Origin: Akkermansia sp.
Lineage (GTDB): Bacteria > Verrucomicrobiota > Verrucomicrobiia > Verrucomicrobiales > Akkermansiaceae
Assembly (NCBI GenBank): GCA_030535875.1
Contig: JAUNRC010000007.1
Location: 4,145 to 62,631 of the forward strand
Reading direction: 5' to 3'
Length of the DNA: 58,487 bases
A model generated the notes under the pieces. The model made no database searches. It saw nothing but the letters and a program-made list of their open reading frames with translations, and was not told where the DNA came from. Shown one piece after another: positions 8,407 through 18,412 of this stretch; position 1 is the first letter of the stretch, and each line of letters opens with the position of its first letter. The position numbers and the translations under genes are program-made.

Positions 8407-9770
8407 AATTCGGAACTCTTCTTATCACCTGCCTGAAAGCTCTGGTGCGTAATCCCATGCGTGCCGCGCTCACGGTGCTGGGTATCGTTATCGGTATTGC
8501 TGCCGTGGTGGCCATCATGGAAATCGGTGAAGGCTCCAAAAAGCAAGTGGCCGATAAGTTCTCTTCCATGGGTACGAACGTGATTACGGTTACGGGAGCC
8601 TCCGTGAGTACGGCCGGTGTGAACACCGGGCAGGGCGGGCGCGCCTCGCTCTATGCGGTGGATGCCGATGTCCTCATGAAAGATTGTGCTGACTTTGTGA
8701 AGGCTGCTTCGCCCGTGGTGCGAGCCGCCGGTCAGGTTATTGTAGGCAATCAGAATTGGAGTCCCCGTTCCATCATGGGCGGTAATGAACATTATCTTAC
8801 CATTGAAGGATGGAAGGTGGCCAGCGGTCGCTCGTTCACCAAACAGCAGGTCGACGAGGCCAGTCGCGTGTGCATGATAGGTCAGACTATTGCTAAGGAG
8901 CTCTATGCCGATGTCGAACCCATCGGTCAGGATATCCGCATTAAGGATGTCGTCTTTACGGTTATCGGTGTGCTCGAGGCAAAGGGTGCCGACGGTATGG
9001 GCAATGACCAGGATGACTGCATCATGCTGCCGTGGACGAGTATTCGCACGCGCCTGATGGGGGCCAGCGGCTCTGCCACCATCTCGAAGGGCGGCGCCGC
9101 TAACAGCGCTAAGGTCTCATCGACCGATACCTTCTCCACTACTACCGTGAACTTTTATCCCGGTTGTGATCTTCAGCCCTATACCAATGCCCCGCACCCG
9201 CTGCGCACGCGTACGGTCGACAGCATTGCCGTGCAGATTCGCGACGGCAAGGCACCCGATGCCGCTATGGATGCCATGACTACCGTTCTGCGCCGTCAGC
9301 ATGAATTGGAACCCGGCGTGCTGGATGACTTCAACCTGCGTGACCGTTCACAGTTCGTCAAAATGATGACCGATACCACTTCCACCATCAGCAGTCTGTT
9401 GATATCGGTGGCCATGATATCGCTTGTGGTCGGCGGTGTGGGCATTATGAATATCATGATGGTGTCCGTCACGGAGCGTACCCGTGAAATCGGTTTGCGC
9501 ATGGCTGTGGGAGCGCGTCCGCGTGATATTATGTGGCAGTTCCTGCTCGAAGCTGTGTTGCTGTGTACCATCGGCGGCATCATCGGCATTATCGTCGGCC
9601 GTATCGCCTCCGGCATTGTGAGTGCGAACATGGGATGGCCGGTGGCCTCATCGGTATCGGCCATGGTGCTGTCGGTTTCCGTTGCGGCTGTCATCGGCAT
9701 TGTGTTCGGTTGGTATCCGGCATGGAAGGGCTCGAGGCTCGATCCCATTGATGCCCTGCGTCACGAATAA
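8403..9770 (+). CDS. MacB-like ABC permease (FtsX/MacB family)
   Basis: This 455-residue inner-membrane permease has one N-terminal helix (about residues 20-42, within RAALTVLGIVIGIAAVVAIM), a large periplasmic MacB-PCD domain (about 45-320), and three C-terminal helices (about 325-450) of the FtsX family with the conserved SVTERTREIGLRMAVGARP loop. It should pair with the preceding ATPase and dock on the MacA-like adaptor. The mechanotransmission type pushes periplasmic substrates through the outer-membrane channel. The start overlaps the ATPase stop. Confidence 0.93.
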   Translation: MKFGTLLITCLKALVRNPMRAALTVLGIVIGIAAVVAIMEIGEGSKKQVADKFSSMGTNVITVTGASVSTAGVNTGQGGRASLYAVDADVLMKDCADFVKAASPVVRAAGQVIVGNQNWSPRSIMGGNEHYLTIEGWKVASGRSFTKQQVDEASRVCMIGQTIAKELYADVEPIGQDIRIKDVVFTVIGVLEAKGADGMGNDQDDCIMLPWTSIRTRLMGASGSATISKGGAANSAKVSSTDTFSTTTVNFYPGCDLQPYTNAPHPLRTRTVDSIAVQIRDGKAPDAAMDAMTTVLRRQHELEPGVLDDFNLRDRSQFVKMMTDTTSTISSLLISVAMISLVVGGVGIMNIMMVSVTERTREIGLRMAVGARPRDIMWQFLLEAVLLCTIGGIIGIIVGRIASGIVSANMGWPVASSVSAMVLSVSVAAVIGIVFGWYPAWKGSRLDPIDALRHE

Positions 9771-9799
9771 TTCAAACATCAACATTTTCAGTGATAGAT

Positions 9800-11167
9800 A
9801 TGAAGATTCAATATAGTTCCGTCCTGCTCGTCGCATGTGCACTGAGTTCCTGTCTGATGGGACCTGACTTTGCCGGCGCACCCGAACAGGAGCTGCCCGC
9901 AAGCTGGGTGAATGCCCTCCCTCCGTCCTCCGGTGAAGAATCTCTGTCGGACTGGTGGAAGAGTTTCGGTGACCCGCAGTTGACTGAGCTCATTAACAGG
10001 GGATTTCAGAGCAGCCCCGATATGATTAGCGCTGCGATAGCCATCGCGCAGTCCGAGGCTTCGTTGCGTGCCACACGTTCCGGGCTTTTCCCCACTGTTT
10101 CGGGTTCATTCAACGGCAGCAATGCCGGTGACTTTATCGACACGAACTCTCACGGTTCCTGGAATGGTGCACTCTCGGCCTCATGGTCACCTGATATCTG
10201 GGGTGGTACTCGTCGTGAGGTTGAGGCTGCCTTTGCTGCACTCGGCTCGACCAAGGCTGCGGCCAATGCCACTCGCACGGCACTGGCAGCCAGTATAGCC
10301 ACCTCCTATTTTGAGTGGATATCCGCTAAGGAAAGCCTGCGAATTGCCCGCGAGCAGCTCGAGTACCAGGAGCGTACGTTTGATATTGTGCGTAAGAAGG
10401 AGGCCGTCGGTATGGCGGCTAATCTGGAGCTGGCGGAGTCGCGTGCCACGATTGCCTCGACCCGCGCCCAGATTCCCACCCATGAGGCCAATATTAAGAG
10501 CTGTGAGAACTCATTGGCCACGCTTTTGGGAACGACGGTCGATCAGGTTAAGCTGCGCATGCCCTCGGCTAGAACGTATAACAAGATTCCGCGTGTCCCC
10601 ACCGGCTTGCCCTCGGAACTGCTGCGCCGCCGTCCCGATGTCATTCAGGCGGAGAACAATCTGCACCGCGCAACGGCCAATATCGGTGTGCGCGTGGCGG
10701 CTTTGTTCCCGAGCATCAGCCTGACCGGTCGCGTGGGTACGTCGTCCGGCAGCGACTTTGCCAACTTCTTCCGCAACTCTGCGTGGAGCTTGGGTGCCGG
10801 CGCAAGCCAGGCCATCTTTAATCGCACGGCGCTCAATGAGAATGTGAATATCGCTGAGCTTGAGCGCGATGCGAGTGCTCAGGCCTACCGCAAGACGGTG
10901 TTGGGGGCCTTTGCCGAGGTGGAGGAGTGCCTGATTTCCTACGCGCGGCTGACGAATCAGTTACCGCAGTACCAGGCTGCAGCCGCTGCCAATAAGGAGG
11001 CCGCTGAGCTTTCGCTGCGCCGTTTCAATTCCGGTGAGAGTGACTTCCTGAATGTGGCTGCTTCGGAGCGTGCGTGGCTCTCTGCGGAGCTGAACCTCAT
11101 TTCCACCCGTCAGCAAATCCGTATGGCCTTGGCCCGGCTTTGCACGGCACTCGGCGGCGGATGGTAA
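9800..11167 (+). CDS. TolC/NodT-family outer-membrane efflux lipoprotein
   Basis: This protein of about 455 residues has a lipoprotein signal (MKIQYSSVLLVACALSSC, lipobox LSSC), so ATG 9800 is preferred over the GTG at 9791. Two OEP (TolC) repeats follow, starting at LSDWWKSFGDPQLTELINRG and again after the LPSELLRRRPDVIQAENNL segment, which is a hallmark of NodT-type channels. It supplies the outer-membrane exit duct for the MacA/MacB genes upstream. A 15-bp perfect hairpin ends the operon. Confidence 0.93.
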   Translation: MKIQYSSVLLVACALSSCLMGPDFAGAPEQELPASWVNALPPSSGEESLSDWWKSFGDPQLTELINRGFQSSPDMISAAIAIAQSEASLRATRSGLFPTVSGSFNGSNAGDFIDTNSHGSWNGALSASWSPDIWGGTRREVEAAFAALGSTKAAANATRTALAASIATSYFEWISAKESLRIAREQLEYQERTFDIVRKKEAVGMAANLELAESRATIASTRAQIPTHEANIKSCENSLATLLGTTVDQVKLRMPSARTYNKIPRVPTGLPSELLRRRPDVIQAENNLHRATANIGVRVAALFPSISLTGRVGTSSGSDFANFFRNSAWSLGAGASQAIFNRTALNENVNIAELERDASAQAYRKTVLGAFAEVEECLISYARLTNQLPQYQAAAAANKEAAELSLRRFNSGESDFLNVAASERAWLSAELNLISTRQQIRMALARLCTALGGGW

Positions 11168-11193
11168 TCCGAATGGTTTGAACGTCAATTCCT

Positions 11194-11229
11194 CATCAGC
11201 GGGGCTGCTTATCGGCAGCCCCGCTGATG
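11194..11229. terminator. Bidirectional hairpin between convergent genes
   Basis: A perfect 15-bp stem (11194-11208 with 11215-11229, GC-rich) closes a 6-base loop between the TolC-like gene and the convergent ankyrin gene. The T-run is short on both sides. Confidence 0.6.
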
Positions 11230-11243
11230 TTTGCAGAAGGGGC

Positions 11244-12140
11244 TCAGAGGAACAGGCGGTAGTTGCCTGCACGGCGGGCGTAGTCTATGGCATCGCGTCC
11301 ATAACAGTCGCGATGATGAGGATTGGCACCATGTGCCAGTAACAGATGCCCAACCTTGTGCTGCCCGCTGCGGGCGGCCAGAATGAGTGCTGTGGCACCG
11401 GAGCGCGAAGTGGCATCCACTTCCGCCCCTCGTTCCAAAAGGATGGCGGCAACCTCGTACAATCCCATCGCGGCGGCGTGGTGCAGGGCGGTATAGCCGC
11501 GCCGGTCGGTAGCATGCAGGTCGGCGGAGCAGGCCCAAGCCGCATCGTAAGGGGACGGAACGGGATTGCGTGGGGTGGTGCCGGGGCGGCGCGGAGCCGG
11601 GGGCTTGATGTAGTAGTCGTGGAGTTGCTTATCCGTATATGCTGCGAGCGAGGGATTGTTCCGTCGGATGTGGTTGATATCGAGCCACGGGATAAGGAGG
11701 CGGTGGCCGGAGCCATTGGGGATGGGACTGTAGGCATGGATGAGCCGAATGACGTTCTTGAGACGACGACGCAGGGCGAGCAGCAGGGGTGTTTCTTCCC
11801 CGTAATCGGCTTGGTAGGCATCGGCCCCGGCAGCCAGTAGCGCCCGAGCGCTCTCGGTATGCGCCTCGACGTGGTAGTGACTGGTAAGTCCCTGGCAGCA
11901 GAGCCAATGGAAAGCGCTGCGCCCCCACAGGCAATCTTGTGTGTTTACCTCTGCCCCGGCGCTCAGCAGCACGGGAATGACCTCATGTGCTCCTGCCCGA
12001 GCTGCCACCATGAGCGGTGTGAGATTATTCGCGAAAACTTCGTTTACTTCAGCTCCGTCGGTCAGAAGTTTGGCCACGCCGTCAGCCTCATTGTGGCAGA
12101 TGGCGGCAAAGAGTTCTTCTTGAATCGTTGCTTCATTCAT
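11244..12140 (-). CDS. Ankyrin-repeat protein, cytoplasmic
   Basis: This 298-residue protein has no signal peptide. Ankyrin units are clear at the N-terminus (LLTDGAEVNEV, LLSAGAEVNTQD, LLAAGADAYQAD) and at the C-terminus (TALHHAAAMGLYEVAAILLE, LLLAHGANPHHRD). They are separated by a Pro/Arg-rich stretch (about residues 140-205) with no repeat pattern, so the solenoid may be interrupted by a disordered or separate segment. Its function is unknown. A promoter on the minus strand (TTGCGG 12177-12172, 17 bases, TACCCT 12154-12149) ends 8 bases from the start codon. It converges on the MacAB-TolC operon. Confidence 0.84.
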   Translation of the reverse strand: MNEATIQEELFAAICHNEADGVAKLLTDGAEVNEVFANNLTPLMVAARAGAHEVIPVLLSAGAEVNTQDCLWGRSAFHWLCCQGLTSHYHVEAHTESARALLAAGADAYQADYGEETPLLLALRRRLKNVIRLIHAYSPIPNGSGHRLLIPWLDINHIRRNNPSLAAYTDKQLHDYYIKPPAPRRPGTTPRNPVPSPYDAAWACSADLHATDRRGYTALHHAAAMGLYEVAAILLERGAEVDATSRSGATALILAARSGQHKVGHLLLAHGANPHHRDCYGRDAIDYARRAGNYRLFL

Positions 12141-12148
12141 AACCTTTC

Positions 12149-12177
12149 AGGGTAGCATACCTCAGCCCTTACCGCAA
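12149..12177 (-). promoter_or_regulatory. Promoter abutting the 12140 start codon
   Basis: TTGCGG (12177-12172), 17 bases, TACCCT (12154-12149), then 8 bases to the ATG. This implies a near-leaderless mRNA. Confidence 0.45.
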
Positions 12178-12211
12178 GCCCGAAGTGCTGACGATGTGTT
12201 TTTTCGTGAAG

Positions 12212-12243
12212 AAAAAACTCCCCCTGCCGATGGCAGAGGGAGT
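12212..12243 (-). terminator. Terminator after the small exported protein gene
   Basis: On the minus strand an 11-12 bp stem (12243-12232 with 12228-12217, one G-U pair) is followed by a run of Ts (12217-12212). It lies 33 bases past the stop of the 12276-12518 gene. Confidence 0.75.
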
Positions 12244-12275
12244 GTATGAAAAAAAGTGATGGTACCGGCGGGGCA

Positions 12276-12518
12276 TCAGAGGGCCAAGTTGTTGTCGGCA
12301 TCCTCAGCCTCAACGGGTGCGGCCTTTTTCTTGGGCTTGACCTTGGTGAGATATTTGACCTTGGCGAGCATGTCGGGAATGGTGACGGGCTGTTCTACAG
12401 CGACGGCTTCTTCCTCGGCAGCCTCAATCTCAGGAGCTTCATCCTGCGCGTAGACAGAGCAGGGGGCGCAGATAAGAGTGCCGAACATCAGAGTGGTAAT
12501 GAAAAGAATGCGTTTCAT
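12276..12518 (-). CDS. Small acidic exported protein of unknown function
   Basis: I do not recognise a family. The start at 12518 gives an 80-residue product whose first 24 residues are a textbook signal peptide (MKRILFITTLMFGTLICAP, cleavage near VYA-QD). The mature part is an acidic stretch (DEAPEIEAAEEEAVAVEQP) followed by a basic patch (KVKYLTKVKPKKKAAP) and an acidic end, so it is a charge-block periplasmic peptide. Its own terminator at 12212 and a possible promoter (TTGCAT, 16, TACTAT on the minus strand near 12540-12570) support a real single gene. Confidence 0.65.
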   Translation of the reverse strand: MKRILFITTLMFGTLICAPCSVYAQDEAPEIEAAEEEAVAVEQPVTIPDMLAKVKYLTKVKPKKKAAPVEAEDADNNLAL

Positions 12519-12644
12519 ATGAGGGAATGGAGGTATAATTTCGAGGAAATAGTACATGTTTTTTACATGAATGCAAGCTTGGACTTCAAAAAAGATGGTG
12601 CTTATGTAGCTTTTCTTATTTCGTTCGGTTTGTTGTAATCGAAC

Positions 12645-14492
12645 TCAGCGCTTGAGGTGAACGAGCAGCAGGGCGATATCCGCCGGAGTGATGCCGGGTA
12701 TGCGCGAGGCCTGTCCGATGGTGCCGGGACGTATGCGACTGAGCCGCTGGCGGGCCTCGGTTTTCATGGCGGGGATGGCTTCGTAGTCGATATGGGGCGG
12801 GATGATTTTGTCCTCCTGTCGTTGGATTCGTTCCGCCGTCACACGCATGCGGTCAATGTGACCGGCGTAGACAACTTCGATGGTGATGGGCTCCCAAAGT
12901 TCATCCGGGAAAATGGATTGCAGTTCGGGCGGCAGTTGATGTCGATTGTTCTCGGGTCGGCGCAGCCAGAGATTGAGGTTGACTCCGGGCTCGACCTTGA
13001 TGTTGTGAGTGAGAGCTACTCCCTGTTCGATAGCGCGCAGACGTTCGGTTGCGGCTTGTCCGCGCTCGGGGCTGAGCAGTCCCAGTTCGGCCGCGAGCGG
13101 GGAGAGGCGCAGGTCGGCGTTGTCCTGACGGAGCAGCAGTCGCATTTCGGCACGGCTGGTGAACATGCGGTAGGGCTCATCCGTGCCGCGCGTGACGAGG
13201 TCATCAATCATCACGCCGAGGTATGCCTGGTCGCGGCGAAGAATGAGCGGGTCGCGTCCTTGTAGGGCTAGCATGGCGTTGGCTCCTGCGAGCAGACCTT
13301 GTCCTGCGGCTTCTTCATAGCCGCTGGTGCCGTTTATCTGTCCGGCAAAATAGAGACCGCGCACGCGCTTGGTTTCGAGGGTGGGCTGCAATTCCGTGGG
13401 AGGAACGTAGTCATATTCCACCGCGTAGCCGGGGCGGATAAGTTCGGCTTTCTCCAGTCCGGGTATGCTGTGAACGATGTCCTGCTGAACGAAGAAGGGC
13501 AGACTGGAGGAGAGACCGTTGAGGTAGTACTCATCGGTGCTGCGACCTTCCGGCTCGATGAAAATCTGGTGACGCTCCTTTTCGGCAAAGCGCACGACCT
13601 TGTCTTCGATGCTGGGGCAGTAGCGCGGCCCTGTACCTTCGATGACTCCGCCGAAGAGCGGGCTGTAGCTGAGGTTGGCGCGGATGATGTCGTGGGTGCG
13701 GCTGTTGGTGTAGGTGGTGCCGCAGGCGAGCTGGTTGAGCTCGAAGTCGGCATCCGCCAGGTAATTGAGTGTGCAATGGGGCTCGGTAGCACGGTGCAGG
13801 ATATCGCGGGAAATGTTGCTGAAGAGCGGGGGCGGGGTGTCGCCCGGCTGCATTTCCAACGCTGAGAAGTCGATGGTGCTCCCTTTGATGCGGGGGGATG
13901 TACCTGTTTTGAAGCGCGCCAGCGGGAAGCCCAGTTGCGCCAGACAGGCCGATATGCCCGTGGGGGCGGCTCCCAGACGGCCGCCGGGCAGGTTATTCAT
14001 GCCGACGTGCAGCAGACCGCGCATGAAGGTGCCGCTGCACAGCACGACAGCCCGTGCAGCGATTTTTTGTCCCCAAGTGGTACATACGCCGCACACGCGG
14101 CCTTCCTTGACTTCGATGGTGGCTACGTCGCCCTGAACGAGCTGCACGCCCGGCGCTGTCTCCATGACCCATTTCATGCGGGCTCGGTAGGCAAGTTTAT
14201 CGCATTGCGCGCGCGGAGCTCGCACGCTGGGGCCCTTGCTGGCGTTGAGCATGCGGAATTGGATGGCGGTGGCGTCGGTATTGAGTCCCATCGCACCGCC
14301 CAGAGCGTCGATTTCGCGCACGATGTGTCCTTTGGCCAGACCGCCGATGGCGGGGTTGCAGCTCATCTGACCTATGCTGTCGAGGTCATGAGTAATAAAG
14401 GCTACTGTACCACCCAGACGGGCCGCAGCCAGGGCCGCCTCGATGCCGGCATGACCTCCGCCGATGACGGCTATGTCGAAGATGTCAGGCAT
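12645..14492 (-). CDS. mnmG: tRNA uridine-5-carboxymethylaminomethyl modification enzyme MnmG (GidA)
   Basis: This 615-residue FAD protein, with MnmE, builds the cmnm5 group on wobble U34 of certain tRNAs. It has the N-terminal dinucleotide fold [21 protein letters not shown], the family blocks [20 protein letters not shown] and [12 protein letters not shown], and the late block [21 protein letters not shown] place the start at 14492 ([13 protein letters not shown]); an in-frame extension to 14555 would overlap the upstream gene. It sits 11 bases after the large ankyrin gene, at the end of the minus-strand cell-division gene string. In most bacteria mnmG neighbours mnmE or rsmG, so this position is unusual. 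No mnmE is in the window. Confidence 0.96.
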   Translation of the reverse strand: MPDIFDIAVIGGGHAGIEAALAAARLGGTVAFITHDLDSIGQMSCNPAIGGLAKGHIVREIDALGGAMGLNTDATAIQFRMLNASKGPSVRAPRAQCDKLAYRARMKWVMETAPGVQLVQGDVATIEVKEGRVCGVCTTWGQKIAARAVVLCSGTFMRGLLHVGMNNLPGGRLGAAPTGISACLAQLGFPLARFKTGTSPRIKGSTIDFSALEMQPGDTPPPLFSNISRDILHRATEPHCTLNYLADADFELNQLACGTTYTNSRTHDIIRANLSYSPLFGGVIEGTGPRYCPSIEDKVVRFAEKERHQIFIEPEGRSTDEYYLNGLSSSLPFFVQQDIVHSIPGLEKAELIRPGYAVEYDYVPPTELQPTLETKRVRGLYFAGQINGTSGYEEAAGQGLLAGANAMLALQGRDPLILRRDQAYLGVMIDDLVTRGTDEPYRMFTSRAEMRLLLRQDNADLRLSPLAAELGLLSPERGQAATERLRAIEQGVALTHNIKVEPGVNLNLWLRRPENNRHQLPPELQSIFPDELWEPITIEVVYAGHIDRMRVTAERIQRQEDKIIPPHIDYEAIPAMKTEARQRLSRIRPGTIGQASRIPGITPADIALLLVHLKR

Positions 14493-14503
14493 GTTGTGAG
14501 TGG

Positions 14504-17296
14504 TCAATATTTGGGCTTTTTGATTTCCTCGGCCTTTTTGAGCAGTTCGGCACATTCGCTGTGACCATTGGTGGCAGCGTAGTAGGCGGGGGTGTTGTTG
14601 GTGATGTCGCGGAGGGTGGCATCTGCCCCGACTCGGACGAGAGCAGCCACGGTTTCGAGGTGACCGAATCGGGCGGCTGCGTGCAGGGCGGTGCGGCCTG
14701 ATTTGTTCTTGGAGTTGATAAATGCTCCGTTCTGAAGGAGCATGAGGACGCAGGCTGTGTGTCCGTTAGCTGCGGCGATGGAGAGGGGGGTGTTGCTCTC
14801 GGCATCGCGACTGTCGATGTCGGCCTTGTGGCTGAGCAGGAGTTGCAGGCAGGCCTGATGACCTACTCTGGCGGCCTCGTGCAGAACGGAGACATCGGCC
14901 GTGGGGTCGGCCATATCCGCTCCGAACTCCAGCAGGGCTCGCATACTTTCGGGCGAGTCGCTCATCATGGCCCAGTAGAGCATGGGGCGATTGAGCGGGT
15001 CTTTTTCTTTAGCATCCAGACCGTTGTCGAGGAGAATTCGCACGCATTCGGCGCGCCCATTGCGCGAGGCCTCATAGAGAGCGGTGTTTCCGCTGTTGTT
15101 GGGGAGCATGATGTTGACCCCGGCTTTGAGCAGGGCTCGCAGGCATTCGGAGGCTCCGTTGGCGGCAGCAACATGCAGGAGGGTGGAGCCGTCATTTTGG
15201 CGGGTGTGTGGGTTGGCACCTGCGGCTATGATGGCGTTTACGCAATCTGTTCGATTGAGTTCAACTGCCGTTAGCAGCAGGTCAGGGCGGTTCAGATTGG
15301 CTCCGGCGCGGATAAGGCGGTTGAGTGTCTCGAGTTTGCCGTCACGTATGGCTTTGAGAATGGCTCGGGAATAGTGAGGCGGAGTAATTTCGTACTCACT
15401 CAGTTCGCTGACGGCTGCAAGGATGTTCCGGCATTCTTCCTTGCCGGCTTCTTCGGCACAGGCTGTCGGGGTCTTTTCATCATCGTTGGTGAGTTTGAAG
15501 TCGGCACCGGCGGCAAGCAGAGATCGCATGCAGTCAACGTGACCGTTTGTGGCGGCAAGATGGAGGGCGGTGTTGCCCTTGTCCAGACGTTCGTTGATGG
15601 TGGCTCCCGCCTCGATGAGCAGGATGAGGCTGTGTGTGTGCCCTCCGGCGGCAGCAAGTGAGAGCGGCGTGATGAGCTCGGGACTCTTGTGTGAGGCATT
15701 GGCTCCGGCTGCCAGTAACAGTTGCAGACGTCCGCCGTTGCCTTCTTCGGCAGCTTTGAGAATAGCCGTGTTGAAATCATCGGATATTCCTTGGGCGTTC
15801 AGGACGGCCGTGGCGATGATTTTCAGGCTTTCCGGGTCATTTTGACTGCCGGCAAGTTGGAGGATGGATGTGCCGTTGTTGTCCTGTGCATAGATGTCTG
15901 CTCCTTTTTCAAGAAGGAGGGCGATGCAGTCTTTCCGGGCATTGAGAACGGCCAGATGAAGCGGAGTTTGTCCGTTGGGAAGAGTGGCTGATGTTTGCGC
16001 TCCTTTGTCCAGCAGAGCCCGCAGGCACTCGGTATGTCCCTCGGCTGCGGCATGATGGAGGGCGTTCCACCCGTCGGCAGTCGGAAGGTCAAGCTTGGCT
16101 CCTGCTGCCAGAAGGGTTGCCACGCAGAGATGGTGACCTGCCTTGGTTGCTGTAATAAGGGGGGTGGCGCTGCTGCGGTTATGGAAGTTGGCATCCGCTC
16201 CTCCCTTGAGTAAGGCTGCCACGCTGTCGTTGTGCCCGCGTTCTGCAGCCCAGTGAAGAGCGCTTTCGCCACGAGGGTCGGTGGAGTTTGCTGCGACCCC
16301 GGCGGCAAGGAGTTGTTCTATGCACTCGTGCAGACCGGCCTTGGCTGCGATGATGAGGATGGGTTCATCCGCGTTGCCGGCATTGACATCAGCCCCTGCC
16401 TCGATGAGCAGTCGCAGGCAATCAGGCCGATTTTCCTTTACGGCAATTTGGATGATGCTCATGCCGGTGGAGTCATTGCCATCGGCTGCGGCTCCGGCTC
16501 GGAGCAGTTCACTGACAATTTCCGTATGTCCCAGTCGGACGGCTTCGCAGAGTGGTGTCGTGCCGCAGTCGTGGGCATCGACCTCTGCTCCGGCTGCCAG
16601 TAGGTGGCGCACACACTCGACATGGCCTGCTTGCACGGCTTCGTGCAGGGCGGTGGCTTTGCCGTAGTTGACGGCGTTGACATCGGCTCCTTTTTCGGTG
16701 AGGAGGCGCACGCATTCTGCATGACCGTGTGCGGCGGCGATGCTCAGAGCCGTGCGGTTGTAGGCTCCGACGGAGTTGATGTTGGCTCCGGCTTCGATTC
16801 GGCGTGTGAGGGTAGCTGAATCTCCCTGTTCGGCGGCAAGTAGCAGTTCTTCATCGCTGCGTTTCTCATCTGCTGCGGGATGTTCATTTTCGCGAATCAT
16901 CTCGTGCAGACCGGTGTCGACTTCAGCGCCGGCCATGAGCAGGAGTCGGGTACATTCTTTGTGGCGACCTTTAACGGTGAGTTGAAGAGCGGTGGTGCCG
17001 GAGGCGTCGCGCGCGTTGATGTCAGCTCCGGCTGCGATGAGTATTCGCAGAAGGTCAGCATTGCCGTTGGCCGCGGCCTCGGTGAGCTTTTGGTTGTAAT
17101 CGACGGTGGATATGCCTTTTACCTGAAGATTATCGCGTGCGCCGACGGTGTCTTGCGGGACTTCCTCATTGTTTTTTTCAATGGGGCGGGCGGGAGGTGC
17201 GTAGCAGATGTAAGCCACACCTGCCATGATGCCGATACCGCTCAGGATAATGAGAATGTTGACGGTGATTCGGACTGCTCGGCTTCTGATTTTCAT
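14504..17296 (-). CDS. Large membrane-anchored ankyrin-repeat protein inside the dcw gene string
   Basis: This 930-residue protein has a short basic N-terminus and a single membrane helix (about residues 10-33). Some 35 linker residues follow, then roughly two dozen ankyrin repeats filling the rest almost without interruption (for example [37 protein letters not shown]). A positive N-terminus before the helix suggests that the solenoid faces the periplasm if the helix is an uncleaved anchor (inference). The repeats show internal similarity, consistent with expansion by duplication. It lies 33 bases after murG and 11 before mnmG, so it is probably co-transcribed with peptidoglycan synthesis genes. 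A scaffolding role in envelope assembly is an attractive guess, but nothing in the sequence proves it. Confidence 0.88.
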   Translation of the reverse strand: MKIRSRAVRITVNILIILSGIGIMAGVAYICYAPPARPIEKNNEEVPQDTVGARDNLQVKGISTVDYNQKLTEAAANGNADLLRILIAAGADINARDASGTTALQLTVKGRHKECTRLLLMAGAEVDTGLHEMIRENEHPAADEKRSDEELLLAAEQGDSATLTRRIEAGANINSVGAYNRTALSIAAAHGHAECVRLLTEKGADVNAVNYGKATALHEAVQAGHVECVRHLLAAGAEVDAHDCGTTPLCEAVRLGHTEIVSELLRAGAAADGNDSTGMSIIQIAVKENRPDCLRLLIEAGADVNAGNADEPILIIAAKAGLHECIEQLLAAGVAANSTDPRGESALHWAAERGHNDSVAALLKGGADANFHNRSSATPLITATKAGHHLCVATLLAAGAKLDLPTADGWNALHHAAAEGHTECLRALLDKGAQTSATLPNGQTPLHLAVLNARKDCIALLLEKGADIYAQDNNGTSILQLAGSQNDPESLKIIATAVLNAQGISDDFNTAILKAAEEGNGGRLQLLLAAGANASHKSPELITPLSLAAAGGHTHSLILLIEAGATINERLDKGNTALHLAATNGHVDCMRSLLAAGADFKLTNDDEKTPTACAEEAGKEECRNILAAVSELSEYEITPPHYSRAILKAIRDGKLETLNRLIRAGANLNRPDLLLTAVELNRTDCVNAIIAAGANPHTRQNDGSTLLHVAAANGASECLRALLKAGVNIMLPNNSGNTALYEASRNGRAECVRILLDNGLDAKEKDPLNRPMLYWAMMSDSPESMRALLEFGADMADPTADVSVLHEAARVGHQACLQLLLSHKADIDSRDAESNTPLSIAAANGHTACVLMLLQNGAFINSKNKSGRTALHAAARFGHLETVAALVRVGADATLRDITNNTPAYYAATNGHSECAELLKKAEEIKKPKY

Positions 17297-17329
17297 GGTG
17301 AGTGTGGCAGGTTGGAGGATGAAAGGAAA

Positions 17330-18412
17330 TCAGGCTTGGGTGATGGCGGCGGCTATGGCCTGTGGGGCATCGGTACGAGCCATGGCTCGCATGGCGGCTT
17401 CCATCTTTTCTCTCTCGTCGGGGTTCATGACGGTGGCGTGAACGAACTGATGTACCTTGTCGCTTGTGAGCTCGGATTGTTGGTACATAACGGCGGCACC
17501 CGTGGCGGTAAAGACGCGTGCGTTGAATGTCTGGTGATCATCTGCTGCAAAGGGGAATGGTACGAGCAGGGTGGCCTTGCCGATGACGGAGAGTTCCGTG
17601 AGGGTGGAGGCTCCGGAGCGGGCAATCACGCCATCTGCCGCGGCATAGGCAGCAGGCATGTCGGAGCAGAAGCCTATCACGCTGATGTTGGCAGCGCCGT
17701 CGGCCAATTGGCTTACTCGTTCGTAATCCTGCCTACCGGCGATGACGAGGTAGTGAACGGTGGGGTCGGCCTTAGCGGCCTCGATGAGCATGGTGTTGAG
17801 ATTGCGGGCACCCTGTGAGCCACCGGTAACGAGGATGAGGGGTTTGTCTTGCGGTAGCCCCAGACGTTCACGAGCTTCGGCTTGGCTCGGCAGTCGGAGC
17901 AGCTCTTCGCGTACCGGCGTGCCGGTGACGATGCAGCGGCTGCCCGGAAAGTACTTGCCGGCTTCTTTGAGTCCGAGCATAACGGCCGTACACCAACGGG
18001 CGGTCATGCGGTTGGATTTTCCGGGGAGGGCATTGCTGTCGTGAACATAGGTGCGTAATCCCATGTGGTGAGCCGCCAGAATGGGCGGCAGGGAGGTGAA
18101 GCCGCCCATGCCGATGACGACATCCGCTCGCTCTTGACGAAGAATGTTGCGGCAGGTCAGGTAGGAGCGCAGTAACTTCCAGAGGAAGCCGGGCATGCGC
18201 GGGGAAAGGGTGGGGGGCTTGGCAATGGCCTGCATGGTGTGGAACTCGAGGTCGCCGTACTTGCGCGAGGCTTCGGCATCCACCTCCTTTTGCGAAATCA
18301 GCAGCACGGGGTGATGTCCCATGCTGCGTAATTGTTGAGCCACGGCAATGCCGGGGAAAAGATGACCGCCCGTGCCGCCACAGGCAATGATAACATTAAG
18401 TGCTGAGCTCAT
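17330..18412 (-). CDS. murG: UDP-GlcNAc:undecaprenyl-PP-MurNAc-pentapeptide GlcNAc transferase MurG
   Basis: This 360-residue GT28 enzyme converts lipid I to lipid II at the inner face of the membrane. The N-terminal glycine-rich loop CGGTGGHLFPGIAVAQQL, the middle GGSQGARNLN donor-site loop and the C-terminal TELSVIGKATLLVPFPFA(A)DDHQ nucleotide-binding block are intact, and the length is normal. The start codon overlaps the ftsW stop (ATGA), so translation is coupled. Downstream, where murC and murB are common in other bacteria, an ankyrin gene follows instead. Confidence 0.97.
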   Translation of the reverse strand: MSSALNVIIACGGTGGHLFPGIAVAQQLRSMGHHPVLLISQKEVDAEASRKYGDLEFHTMQAIAKPPTLSPRMPGFLWKLLRSYLTCRNILRQERADVVIGMGGFTSLPPILAAHHMGLRTYVHDSNALPGKSNRMTARWCTAVMLGLKEAGKYFPGSRCIVTGTPVREELLRLPSQAEARERLGLPQDKPLILVTGGSQGARNLNTMLIEAAKADPTVHYLVIAGRQDYERVSQLADGAANISVIGFCSDMPAAYAAADGVIARSGASTLTELSVIGKATLLVPFPFAADDHQTFNARVFTATGAAVMYQQSELTSDKVHQFVHATVMNPDEREKMEAAMRAMARTDAPQAIAAAITQA

